DNA of 18,083 nt from F1-120-MAGs023 sp038228615. GTDB taxonomy: Bacteria > Actinomycetota > Acidimicrobiia > IMCC26256 > PALSA-610. This document shows positions 1 through 7,226 of this stretch, piece after piece. The position numbers and the translations under genes are program-made. Within the stretch, counting starts at the first letter, position 1. Each line of letters begins with the position of its first letter. Under the pieces are notes generated by a model. That model searched no databases. It saw only the letters and a list, made by a program, of their open reading frames with translations, and was not told the origin of the DNA. The stretch spans positions 1 to 18,083 of the forward strand of contig JBBRPC010000055.1 in NCBI GenBank assembly GCA_038228615.1. The letters run 5' to 3'.

Positions 1-65
1 AGATGGTCGACAGCAACGACTTCGTTGAATCGTTTTGTGACCTGTTCAAACGCGACGGCACTCAC
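1..65 (-). CDS. ABC transporter ATP-binding protein, N-terminal fragment (partial)
   Basis: Only the first 21 codons lie in the window; the gene runs off the left edge. Reading leftward from a GTG at 65 gives VSAVAFEQVTKRFNEVVAVDH. This matches the usual opening of ABC ATPases, in which a first beta strand is followed by a V-T-K-R-F-x-x-x-V-A-V-D stretch ahead of the Walker A loop, which is not visible here. An in-frame TAG lies at 78-80, so the start cannot be much further upstream. It sits 52 bases behind the CoA-transferase on the same strand and could be co-transcribed with it. No Walker motif or transport partner can be seen, so substrate and even importer versus exporter are unknown. 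The family call is inferred from a short stretch. Confidence 0.55.
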   Translation of the reverse strand, partial: MSAVAFEQVTKRFNEVVAVDH

Positions 66-117
66 ATACGCATCTTGCTACACGCGGTCACACCCGCGCG
101 CAGCTCACACAATGACA

Positions 118-1821
118 TCAGCGCAGAAACCAACCTCGAGGGTCCCATTCCCGCAGTGCCACGACATCGGCTTGATCGATCTCAGGTAGCTCGAGAACCG
201 GTTCAGCCACCTCGACGGCCCAGCCTGTCGCCGCGACCGCGATTCGGACCCGATCGGCAAGAGGACCTTCGCCTGGCGCGACGGCCGTCAGCACGAGTTC
301 GCCGTTCGGGGAACGCTTTTCAAACGTTGCAAGATCGGTCACAAGCGCACGTACGGCGTGTCCTGGCGAGGTGATATACGAACACATTTCGGGCGTGCGG
401 TGCGGGGTGAGTAGTGCTACGACAACGCATTCAGATGCAGTACTCGCAACGTCGTTTCCGCCGCCGCTGCCAACGAGAAATGGCCCGTCCTCGCCTGCAA
501 GCGTTGTGCTGTTGATATTGCCGAACCGGTCGATCTGCGCGCCGCCGAGACATCCGATGGTCGTACTGTGCGCGCCTCCCACGAGCGTGCCGAGCACGGT
601 CGACGCGTCACTCAGCATCGTGGTCGTCGGGAAATTGCGGTGGTTCAGCACAAACGGATCGGCGGGCACTGGTTGGTAATCCCACAACCCGATCTCTGCA
701 GTCAACACGGTTGCGGCCCCGGCGAGCTGTGCCTTGCGCACCCCAAGCCATGCCGCGAGATTCGCGACGCCCGCACCAGCGAGGACCGCGTCAGCGTGCA
801 GTGCAACTGCGCGTTCGCCGAGGTGACGCGCCGCCATCACCGCTGCACGTTCCCAAGCATTCGGCGCTGCTTCACGATCAGCCAAATTCTCCGACTGGTC
901 GCGCCGCCATGACTCCGGATCGGCCTTCGCTCGTAACGAGACGATGCGATCCGTGCCGAGTCGGTCGAGCCAATCCTGTTGCGAATGCACATCGAGGATC
1001 CAATGCTGAATCCACGAGTCGAAATCATCGCTTCTGCTGGCAGCGCGCGCCGCGACCCAAAACTCGTAGTCCTCACCGTATCCATCCACAGGCAGGTCAC
1101 CCGTATATAAGCCACCGGGGTGCGCGCCAAACGGCGTTTCCACAATCGCAGCAACGCGATGAGCGGGAATACGAACAAAATGCGACCACGGGCGGAGATC
1201 GTCGACGACGCGCTCGACTGTCACGATGCAACCGCGCCGCGCTGCGAGCGCTCCCCAGACTCCTTCCAGGAGCGGCGGGTGCATGGCAACGTTGCCATCG
1301 CGGTCGGCCACCGGCGCGTGCAGCAGCGCAATATCAGGCTGGAGCGGCGCGAGAAGCCCGACCTGCCCGAACGGCGTCGCCACCGTTGAGTATCCGGCAT
1401 TCGTTTCCATGGACGAACCAATGATCGATCGCGTCGCGATAGCTGGAAGCCCTCGCGCCGCTGCTTCCAATCGTTGCGCAAACGCGAGGAACGACCAGTG
1501 TTCGACGGTCACTTCACCGCTGTCGTACCCGCGTTGGAACCACGGGTTCGGCGTAAAATTCGGAAACGTGTCACCGCTGTATCCGGTGATGACGTGGCGC
1601 ACGAGTCCGCCTCGGAACAACACCGCACCGAGGCTCGACAGCGAGAGCATCACGAGTTCGAATTGGGGATCCCGACCCCACCATTGGCGCACCAGTTCGC
1701 GCGCCGATGCGGTCCAGCGCGTGTGGCCGACGACGATGTGGATCGAGTCGCCAGCCCGCACATTGTCGCGAATCGCAGATTCGAGATCTACACGTCGGTC
1801 CATCGCTCTCACCGTACTCAC
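118..1821 (-). CDS. Fused alpha-beta CoA-transferase, glutaconate CoA-transferase/IpdAB-like
   Basis: A single chain of 567 residues (561 if the ATG at 1803 is used) carries both halves of a class I CoA-transferase. The alpha-like half covers about residues 1-325 and the beta-like half about 326-567. Visible family signatures are the VGHTRW glycine-containing loop near 32-36, HAPVADRDGNVA near 168, TAEIG with a candidate catalytic Glu376, GGAQIDRFGNINSTTL near 426 and GSGGGNDVAS near 451. In most relatives the halves are separate genes. The family moves CoA between carboxylates, but IpdAB homologues act as ring-opening hydrolases in steroid breakdown, so chemistry and substrate are open. Neither start has a convincing ribosome binding site. 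The gene is divergent from the oxidoreductase/ETF unit across a 319-base control region, which suggests shared control of acyl-CoA metabolism (inference). Confidence 0.85.
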   Translation of the reverse strand: MSTVRAMDRRVDLESAIRDNVRAGDSIHIVVGHTRWTASARELVRQWWGRDPQFELVMLSLSSLGAVLFRGGLVRHVITGYSGDTFPNFTPNPWFQRGYDSGEVTVEHWSFLAFAQRLEAAARGLPAIATRSIIGSSMETNAGYSTVATPFGQVGLLAPLQPDIALLHAPVADRDGNVAMHPPLLEGVWGALAARRGCIVTVERVVDDLRPWSHFVRIPAHRVAAIVETPFGAHPGGLYTGDLPVDGYGEDYEFWVAARAASRSDDFDSWIQHWILDVHSQQDWLDRLGTDRIVSLRAKADPESWRRDQSENLADREAAPNAWERAAVMAARHLGERAVALHADAVLAGAGVANLAAWLGVRKAQLAGAATVLTAEIGLWDYQPVPADPFVLNHRNFPTTTMLSDASTVLGTLVGGAHSTTIGCLGGAQIDRFGNINSTTLAGEDGPFLVGSGGGNDVASTASECVVVALLTPHRTPEMCSYITSPGHAVRALVTDLATFEKRSPNGELVLTAVAPGEGPLADRVRIAVAATGWAVEVAEPVLELPEIDQADVVALREWDPRGWFLR

Positions 1822-1827
1822 AGGTGT

Positions 1828-1851
1828 ACTTATTGGCGCACTTATTGGCGC
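1828..1851. repeat. 12-bp perfect tandem repeat (two copies)
   Basis: The unit ACTTATTGGCGC occurs twice head to tail (1828-1839 and 1840-1851), directly upstream of the CoA-transferase start on the minus strand. Two sites on roughly one helical turn suit cooperative binding by a repressor or activator, but slippage duplication is equally possible. The function is inferred. Confidence 0.75.
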
Positions 1852-1956
1852 CAGTTCTGCCCCGCGCGACCTCAGTCAAGTGGTGTGCCAAGACTAGGTA
1901 AATACTTCATCTGCACCATTGTGTTCGCAACGGCCGTGTGGGTTAATGTATTCGCT

Positions 1957-2010
1957 GGGCCGCGGCCTCGGAGATGCCCCCACCATCCCCGAGGCCCGCC
2001 CGCCTTTTTT
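1957..2010 (+). terminator. Intrinsic-terminator-like hairpin in the leader of the oxidoreductase/ETF operon (possible attenuator)
   Basis: A perfect 8-bp stem pairs GGCCTCGG (1964-1971) with CCGAGGCC (1989-1996) around a 17-base loop. GGGC at 1957-1960 can extend it by pairing with GCCC at 1998-2001. Three bases later come six T residues (2005-2010). That is the architecture of a factor-independent terminator on the plus strand. No plus-strand gene ends upstream of it in this window, and the next plus-strand start is 130 bases downstream. It may therefore end a short leader transcript (attenuation) or insulate against antisense transcription from the CoA-transferase side. Confidence 0.55.
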
Positions 2011-2014
2011 ATCC

Positions 2015-2036
2015 CGCGTTCTTATCGCGTTCTTAT
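2015..2036. repeat. 11-bp perfect tandem repeat (two copies)
   Basis: CGCGTTCTTAT is present twice head to tail (2015-2025 and 2026-2036), immediately after the T-run of the terminator-like hairpin and about 105 bases before the oxidoreductase start. It is unrelated in sequence to the repeat at 1828-1851. It could be an operator or simply a local duplication. Confidence 0.7.
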
Positions 2037-2140
2037 TTTGTGCAGTACTTGTGATTGTGCGCAGCACTTCTGGGTGCCGTTGCGCTGAGAGATCGAGCGC
2101 GTTTCAGCGAACCACTGCGCGTGTTCTACGGTCTCGCGCT

Positions 2141-3085
2141 GTGGACGTTGCACAGCTCGGGCTCATCACTCCAGTCTTGACGATGTTGCCCAACGCCCAT
2201 GCCACATGGGAACGCGACGCGGGTATTGATGAGGTACGACGGCTCGCCGTCGTCGCCGATCGACTCGGCTATCACCACCTCACCTGCAGCGAGCACATCG
2301 CGATCCCCACCGAAATCGCGCGCACCCGAGGTGCTCGGTACTGGGACCCGCTCGCAACGTTCGGCTACCTCGCGACGCACACCAACCGGATACGTTTCGC
2401 TACCCATGTTCTCGTACTCGGCTATCACCACCCACTCGAGATCGCGAAGCGGTATGGAACCCTCGATCAAGTCTCAGCTGGCAGGGTCGTGTTGGGAGTT
2501 GGGGTTGGGTCGCTGCAAGAAGAATTCGAACTGCTGCACGCCGAATTCGTGACGCGCGGCGAGCGGGCAGACGATTCGATACGAGCGCTGCGGGCCGCAT
2601 TTGGTGCGGAGTACCCAACGTACGACGGACCGCACTTCTCATTCCACGACTTGATCGTCGATCCACACGGGCTGCAAACCAACGTTCCGATCTGGATTGG
2701 CGGTCGCACCGCACGCTCGTTGCGCAGAGCTGTCGAACTCGCCGACGGTTGGGCGCCGTTCGGACTCACGGCAACCGACGTGGACGCGATGCTCGCTTCC
2801 GCACGAACGAGCGCCGCTTGGAGCGAACGCAGCAAACCCATCGAGGTGTGGCTCCAGCCCGACCGTCCATTGGATCCGATCGGCGAGGCACACGTTGCCG
2901 CCGCGGCGCTCGGCGATCTCATCGGTTCGGGTGCAACCGGTGTCAATGCTCGCGTAGTCCACAATTCGCTCGCTCACTACCTCGAACAGATCGAAGCGCT
3001 CATCGCAATTGCTGCGACCGTTGACGTTCCTTCAGAGCGAGGGGGTCACAGTGCGCATCGCGGTTCTGGTGAAACAAATACCTAA
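2141..3085 (+). CDS. Luciferase-like (LLM) oxidoreductase, probably F420-dependent
   Basis: This protein of 314 residues has the TIM-barrel pattern of luciferase-like monooxygenase relatives. The N-terminal strand is VAQLGLITPV. A VVADRLGYHHLTCSEHIAIP stretch lies near residues 37-56, a QVSAGRVVLGVGVGSLQEEFEL stretch near 109-130, and WIGGRTARSLRRAVELADGW near 186-205. The last two are the usual cofactor-phosphate and barrel signatures. I start it at the GTG at 2141 because family similarity begins there; the 74 in-frame codons upstream look non-coding. No clear Shine-Dalgarno sequence precedes it. Such enzymes use F420 or FMN to move hydride, and the substrate cannot be read from sequence. 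Its last 35 bases overlap the ETF fusion gene, which implies translational coupling and possibly direct electron exchange (inference). Confidence 0.85.
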   Translation: MDVAQLGLITPVLTMLPNAHATWERDAGIDEVRRLAVVADRLGYHHLTCSEHIAIPTEIARTRGARYWDPLATFGYLATHTNRIRFATHVLVLGYHHPLEIAKRYGTLDQVSAGRVVLGVGVGSLQEEFELLHAEFVTRGERADDSIRALRAAFGAEYPTYDGPHFSFHDLIVDPHGLQTNVPIWIGGRTARSLRRAVELADGWAPFGLTATDVDAMLASARTSAAWSERSKPIEVWLQPDRPLDPIGEAHVAAAALGDLIGSGATGVNARVVHNSLAHYLEQIEALIAIAATVDVPSERGGHSAHRGSGETNT

Positions 3086-4892
3086 ATTTGAAACGATGAC
3101 CTTGCGAGCCGACGGAAGGTTGCTTCGAGACGGTCTCGAACTTGAGATGAATGCGTACTGCCGCCGGGCGGTTTCCAAGGCCGTCGAGTTCGCGAGCGAA
3201 GCGCCGAATACAGAGGTGGTAGTCGTCACGTTGGGCCCACCCACGGCAGAAGACTGCTTGCGAGAAGCGATCGCGTGGGGTACTCGTCACGGTGTCGAAG
3301 CCATCAGCGGTTTGCTGATCACCGACACTGCCTTCGCAGGGTCCGATACCTATGCAACCGCGACCGCGATTGCGGCCGCGCTGCGTGCCGCTGGCCCGTT
3401 CGATTTAGTACTGAGTGGTCGAAACTCGATCGACGCCGATACCGGCCAGGTCGGTCCGCAGGTCGCGCAGTTTCTCGGCTTTGCGTTCATCTCCGCAGCG
3501 AAACGACTCACCATCGAACCCAACGGGACACTGGTGGCGCACTGTGAAACCGACGACGGTCACACTGAATTGTTCACCTCACTGCCAGCGGTTGTGTCGT
3601 GCGCCGAACGGCTCATAGACCCCTGCAAGGTCGACCCCGACGACCGCGCTGCAGTCGACAGCGACCGAATCCACACGATCACTGCTTCGCAGCTCGGAGC
3701 GGGACCATGGGGGCAGTCGTTGAGTCCGACGCGCGTGGGGATCGTACGGGTGATCGAGACACATCGAACGCGGCGTTGCTGGCCCGACGACGACCTCGAC
3801 ACTCAGATCACGCGCGTCATCGACCACCTTGTTGCGGTCGAGTCGCTCACACCCACGACACGCGCACCGACACACTCACCTCCCGTACATATCCGCGCCG
3901 CGCTCGCTGCTCCTGGCACCCTTCCTCGGGTCGCCGTGATCGCAGAACCGAACCGTGATCGATTCAATGCCGAAATGCTCGGGGCGGTCAGCGCACTCGT
4001 GGATACCCACATCGCGGTGGCAGCGCTCGTGCCCATGGGAACCGGCGAACACGCTGGTGAACCAGGCTCCCTGAGCGCACGCCTCGCCTCGGTCGGCGCC
4101 GACATCGTGGTACGACTCGCAGGGAGTGAGATCGAGGCCGACATCGCGGCTTCGATCGCTCAATGGTCTCGCACCTGCGATGTGCGTTTCCTGATCGCTC
4201 CATCTACAACCTGGGGTCGCGAAGTTGCGGCACGGGTCGCCGCAACCCTCGGAGCGGGGCTGACGGGTGACGCCGTCGAGCTCGAACTCGATTCCGCGCA
4301 TCATCTCGTCGCCTGGAAACCCGCATTTGGCGGGGCGATGGTCGCAGCAATTCACTGTTCGTCGACACCGCAAATGGCAACGGTTCGTGCCGGCGTGCTG
4401 CGCCAAGGAACGCCTCGACCCGATCGCACATTTGTCACCGAAACGGTGAGTTGTCGATCCAACAGCACGGTCCGGATCGTCGCGCGTTCGCGCGACGACA
4501 ATCTCGACACGCTCGCCGATGCCCACACGATCATCGCGGTCGGCCAAGGGGTCGCACCGACGCGCTACGCCGAATTGGAGCCACTTCGATCGCTGCTCAG
4601 TGCAGAGTTCGGAGCAACGCGCAAGGTCACCGACAACGGTTGGTTGCCGCGCTCACGCCAAATCGGGATCACCGGTCGTTCGGTCTCGCCGCAGTTGCTG
4701 ATCAGCATCGGCGCAAACGGCAAGTTCAACCACAGCGTTGGCTTTCGCAACGCGCACACGGTCGTTGCGATCAATCCCAACCGAGAAGCTCCAATCTTCG
4801 AAGTGAGTGACGTGGGGATCGTCGCCGATTGGGAGACCGCGGTGCCGCGTTTCGTCGCCGCACTCGTCGCTTATGGTTTGTCTGGCCGGTAA
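3051..4892 (+). CDS. Single-chain electron transfer flavoprotein (beta-alpha fusion, FixA-FixB type)
   Basis: This is a fusion of 613 residues. Residues 1-260 are an ETF beta domain with the N-terminal MRIAVLVKQIP and the adenine-nucleotide loop DADTGQVGPQVAQ at 128-140. A Pro/Thr-rich linker (about 261-290) joins an ETF alpha domain (291-613). That domain ends in a recognisable FAD domain: GATRKVTDNGW at 521-531, QIGITGR at 537-543, SIGANGKFNH at 552-561 and AINPNREAPIF at 573-583. Canonical ETF alpha has GISGATQH and NKDGEAPIF at the last two sites, so this FAD pocket is divergent. The start is the GTG at 3051, decided by AGGGGG at 3040-3045 five bases ahead. ETFs carry electrons from flavin dehydrogenases to the membrane quinone pool, and a few bifurcate electrons. 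The specific dehydrogenase partner is unknown; the overlapping luciferase-like gene is the closest candidate. Confidence 0.88.
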   Translation: MRIAVLVKQIPKFETMTLRADGRLLRDGLELEMNAYCRRAVSKAVEFASEAPNTEVVVVTLGPPTAEDCLREAIAWGTRHGVEAISGLLITDTAFAGSDTYATATAIAAALRAAGPFDLVLSGRNSIDADTGQVGPQVAQFLGFAFISAAKRLTIEPNGTLVAHCETDDGHTELFTSLPAVVSCAERLIDPCKVDPDDRAAVDSDRIHTITASQLGAGPWGQSLSPTRVGIVRVIETHRTRRCWPDDDLDTQITRVIDHLVAVESLTPTTRAPTHSPPVHIRAALAAPGTLPRVAVIAEPNRDRFNAEMLGAVSALVDTHIAVAALVPMGTGEHAGEPGSLSARLASVGADIVVRLAGSEIEADIAASIAQWSRTCDVRFLIAPSTTWGREVAARVAATLGAGLTGDAVELELDSAHHLVAWKPAFGGAMVAAIHCSSTPQMATVRAGVLRQGTPRPDRTFVTETVSCRSNSTVRIVARSRDDNLDTLADAHTIIAVGQGVAPTRYAELEPLRSLLSAEFGATRKVTDNGWLPRSRQIGITGRSVSPQLLISIGANGKFNHSVGFRNAHTVVAINPNREAPIFEVSDVGIVADWETAVPRFVAALVAYGLSGR

Positions 4893-5404
4893 AAGACTGC
4901 GAGTAGACCAAAGGCGCCGCCGATTCCCGCCACCACGGTGACAAGAAATCCGAGCCACGAGCCAGGGTTGATCGGGTACTTCAACGCCTTGTCGAGCGAC
5001 CACTCGCCTGCCCCAAGCGTACCGAGCGCCAAACACGTGAGCGCGACGAACGCGACATATTCCCAACCTTGACCCGGCTTGAAAATGAAGAAGCCGTTCG
5101 CTCGATGCGCTGTGACCCACGCAACGATCATGACCGACATCACGGCACCCGCCGCGAGCGGCGTCAACAGCCCGAACACCAACATTGCCCCAGCGCCGAG
5201 TTCTGTCACGCTCGCCAACCAGGCGTGCAAAATGCCCGGTTTCATGCCCATGCTTGCGAACCATCCAGCGGTGCCTTGAATTTTGCCGCCACCGTAGATG
5301 TGGTTATAGCCGTGCGCCATAATCATCAGCCCAATCGTGAGCCGAAGCACGAACAGTGCCAGGTTCAATGGGCCAAGAGACGGGTCGTTGATTCCAGCGA
5401 GCAT
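4871..5404 (-). CDS. DoxX family integral membrane protein
   Basis: The product has 177 residues and about four or five membrane segments (near 13-34, 60-80, 82-100, 118-135 and 151-172). The first helix runs into the MIMAHGYNHIYGGG motif, followed by GTAGWFASMGM and a SVTELGAGAMLVFGLLTPLAA segment, all typical of DoxX/DoxD-like proteins. The start is fixed by GGAGGA at 5410-5415, five bases before the ATG at 5404; the frame is open upstream but carries no membrane signature. DoxX-like proteins are variously linked to quinone, thiol or oxidant handling and most are uncharacterised. The gene converges on the ETF fusion with a 22-base 3' overlap and is divergent from the amidohydrolase across 115 bases. 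Confidence 0.85.
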   Translation of the reverse strand: MLAGINDPSLGPLNLALFVLRLTIGLMIMAHGYNHIYGGGKIQGTAGWFASMGMKPGILHAWLASVTELGAGAMLVFGLLTPLAAGAVMSVMIVAWVTAHRANGFFIFKPGQGWEYVAFVALTCLALGTLGAGEWSLDKALKYPINPGSWLGFLVTVVAGIGGAFGLLAVFYRPDKP

Positions 5405-5485
5405 TGTGTTCCTCCGGTGGTGTGGCCACGAGTATGTCGCATCACGCAACGATTTCGTGACACGGTAGCGACTCGCCCGGTATGG

Positions 5486-5499
5486 TGACGGCAACGTCA
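5486..5499. promoter_or_regulatory. Inverted repeat TGACG-GCAA-CGTCA, candidate operator
   Basis: A perfect 5-bp inverted repeat with a 4-base spacer lies in the 115-base divergent gap between the DoxX gene and the amidohydrolase, about 20 bases ahead of the amidohydrolase start. Its position suits a repressor site overlapping the promoter or the leader. The short arm length means it could be coincidence. Confidence 0.3.
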
Positions 5500-5519
5500 G
5501 GTATCTGCAAAAGGCGGTC

Positions 5520-6812
5520 GTGATGCAAGTTGAAGATCTTGTACTTGTCAGCGTCGATGATCACGTCGTCGAACCCCCCGATCTCTTCGCTGGGCGCCTA
5601 TCGGCCAAACATGACGAACTCGCACCAAAGCTGATCCGCAAAGACAGCGGCATCGATGTGTGGGCGTTCATGGGCGCCGAACTCCCCAACATCGGGCTCA
5701 ACGCTGTCGCCGGTCGACCGCCAGAAGAATACGCAATGGATCCCACCAGCTTCGACGACATGCGATCAGGCTGTTACGACATCCACGACCGAGTCAAAGA
5801 TATGAACGCCAATGGCGTACTGGGATCGATGTGCTTCCCAAGTTTCCCGCAGTTCTGCGGTCAGCTCTTCGCTCGAACTGCAATCAAAGATCCAGAACTC
5901 GGACTGGCGTTGTTACAGGCATACAACGACTGGCACATCGAAGATTGGTGCGGTGCCTATCCCGGTCGATTCATTCCGCTGTCGCTCCCGCCAATGTGGG
6001 ATCCAGCGTTGATGGCCGCCGAAGTGCGACGCGTCGCCGACAAGGGATGTCATGCGGTGACATTCTCGGAGAACCCAACACACCTCGGGCATCCCAGCAT
6101 CCATTCCGGCCATTGGGATCCTTTTTTCGCAGCATGCGAAGAAGTTGAAACGGTGGTCGCAGTACACATTGGGTCAAGTTCGAAGATGGTGATCACTGCC
6201 GACGACGCGCCCATGGACGTACTCATCACGCTGACGCCCCTCAACATCGTGCAAGCAGCGGCCGACTTTGTGTGGTCGAAGGTCCCGCAAAAATTCCCGA
6301 ACCTGAAGTATGCACTCAGCGAAGGTGGGATCGGGTGGATTCCATATTTCCGCGAACGCATCGACTATGTATACGACCGTCATCGCTTCTGGACCGGTCA
6401 AGACATGGGTGACCGGTTACCCAGTCAGGTGTTCGATCAGCAAGTGATCTGCTGTTGGATTGACGACCCGGTCGGCGTCGACATGCGCCACAAAATGAAC
6501 ATCGACATGATCACCTGGGAATGCGACTACCCCCACTCCGACAGCACGTGGCCGCACTCCCCCGAACAGTTCATGAAGCAAATGCAAGCGTCGAATTGCA
6601 GCGATGTCGATATCAACAAAATCGGGCACCAAAACGCGATGCGGCTCTTCAACTACGACCCGTTCACAGCTCTCGGCGGACGCGACCAGTGCACCGTCGG
6701 CGCGTTGCGGGCAGCAGCTGGCGACTGGGATGTCTCGGTAGTTGCACGCGGGATCAAAGCCAGCGGCACAGGGGCGATGGACCTGCTCAGGCTAAGTACC
6801 ACCCGCGACTAG
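5520..6812 (+). CDS. Amidohydrolase family 2 (ACMSD-like) metal-dependent hydrolase/decarboxylase
   Basis: This protein of 430 residues is a TIM-barrel amidohydrolase of the ACMSD-related group. Likely metal ligands are D13/H15 in SVDDHVVEPPD, H216 in VAVHIGSS, and D336 in WECDYPHSDSTWP; the closing NAMRLFNYDP stretch near 372-381 is also typical. The family cleaves C-N or C-C bonds (hydrolysis or non-oxidative decarboxylation), and close actinobacterial relatives are mostly of unknown substrate. A GTG at 5520 is followed at once by an ATG at 5523. AAGGCGG lies about 5-12 bases upstream, so the ATG may be the real start. The gene stops three bases before the convergent stop of the small CxxC protein. 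The roughly 45 residues after the core, including a GGRDQCTVGALRAA stretch, look like a variable tail. Confidence 0.85.
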   Translation: MMQVEDLVLVSVDDHVVEPPDLFAGRLSAKHDELAPKLIRKDSGIDVWAFMGAELPNIGLNAVAGRPPEEYAMDPTSFDDMRSGCYDIHDRVKDMNANGVLGSMCFPSFPQFCGQLFARTAIKDPELGLALLQAYNDWHIEDWCGAYPGRFIPLSLPPMWDPALMAAEVRRVADKGCHAVTFSENPTHLGHPSIHSGHWDPFFAACEEVETVVAVHIGSSSKMVITADDAPMDVLITLTPLNIVQAAADFVWSKVPQKFPNLKYALSEGGIGWIPYFRERIDYVYDRHRFWTGQDMGDRLPSQVFDQQVICCWIDDPVGVDMRHKMNIDMITWECDYPHSDSTWPHSPEQFMKQMQASNCSDVDINKIGHQNAMRLFNYDPFTALGGRDQCTVGALRAAAGDWDVSVVARGIKASGTGAMDLLRLSTTRD

Positions 6813-6815
6813 TTA

Positions 6816-7028
6816 TCAAACCGCCCGCGAACGGTGCTTCGAATCGGGCACGAGTCCGGCGCGACTCAACAACCGCAAGCTGCGCTGTTCTTCGACATCG
6901 ATCACGAGTGCATCGCCTGGATCGCGATTCACAATGAAACTCACGATGCAGTCGTCGCATGCACTCGTTCGCGCCATCACACAATCACCACAATCAATCG
7001 ATAGCGGCTGGGTTTCACCGGTTGCCAT
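6816..7028 (-). CDS. Small conserved protein with paired CxxC motifs, function unknown
   Basis: The product has 70 residues. Near the N-terminus it carries two CxxC pairs (C17/C20 in DCGDC and C27... in ACDDC), ten residues apart, followed by an acidic segment and the ending GLVPDSKHRSRAV. Four closely placed cysteines suggest a bound metal (zinc or an iron-sulphur centre) or a redox role. I recall similar short proteins as conserved hypotheticals in actinobacteria but know of no assigned function. The ATG at 7028 is preceded by GAGGAG at 7036-7041 with a seven-base gap, which settles the start even though the frame is open further upstream. It is the last gene of the minus-strand run and is separated from the mannosyltransferase by a 230-base repeat-bearing spacer. 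Confidence 0.7.
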   Translation of the reverse strand: MATGETQPLSIDCGDCVMARTSACDDCIVSFIVNRDPGDALVIDVEEQRSLRLLSRAGLVPDSKHRSRAV

Positions 7029-7140
7029 GACCTCGCTCCTCGCGTTCGGAACTCCGCACGTGAGACGATGACAGAGGGGTACGACACTGTCTATGGGGCC
7101 TGCTCCGCCCGGCCCTGCGAGCGCCCTGCGGACCGACTCA

Positions 7141-7205
7141 CTCGCTTCGCTCGCCTCGGCTCCTCCGGACACCGCTGCACCGCTGCACCGCTCGCTTCGC
7201 TCGCC
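7141..7205. repeat. Two copies of a 15-bp GCGAAGC-type repeat flanking an 8-bp tandem repeat
   Basis: CTCGCTTCGCTCGCC occurs at 7141-7155 and again at 7191-7205, exactly 50 bases apart. Read on the minus strand it contains GCGAAGC, a very stable mini-hairpin core. Between the copies, ACCGCTGC is repeated in tandem 2.75 times (7171-7192). The spacer is 7029-7258, between the mannosyltransferase and the CxxC protein, and no gene is supported in it. The elements resemble dispersed intergenic repeats; their role is unknown. Confidence 0.6.
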
Positions 7206-7226
7206 GTTGGCGCGTTCGAGATCGCA

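Larger units (their letters stand above)
1822..2140. promoter_or_regulatory. Divergent intergenic control region
   Basis: These 319 bases separate the minus-strand CoA-transferase from the plus-strand oxidoreductase. They hold a 12-base tandem repeat next to the CoA-transferase start, a terminator-like hairpin facing the plus-strand operon, and an 11-base tandem repeat just after its T-run. A GTGC-GCA-GCAC inverted repeat lies in the stretch around 2057-2067. The reading frame of the oxidoreductase stays open back to about 1919, but the translated stretch lacks family similarity, so I treat it as non-coding. No strong -35/-10 pair is evident on either strand. A TTGACT at 1874-1879 on the minus strand has no good -10 at the right distance. 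Confidence 0.6.

Noticed and set aside
711..2088. Long plus-strand open frames opposite the CoA-transferase
   Set aside because: They are the high-GC shadow of the minus-strand gene. Their translations are Arg/Pro/His-rich with no family pattern, while the minus strand gives a complete recognisable enzyme.
1919..2140. N-terminal extension of the luciferase-like oxidoreductase
   Set aside because: The frame is open back to a TTG, but the 74 extra residues run through the hairpin, T-run and tandem repeat and resemble no family member. The enzyme pattern starts at the GTG at 2141.
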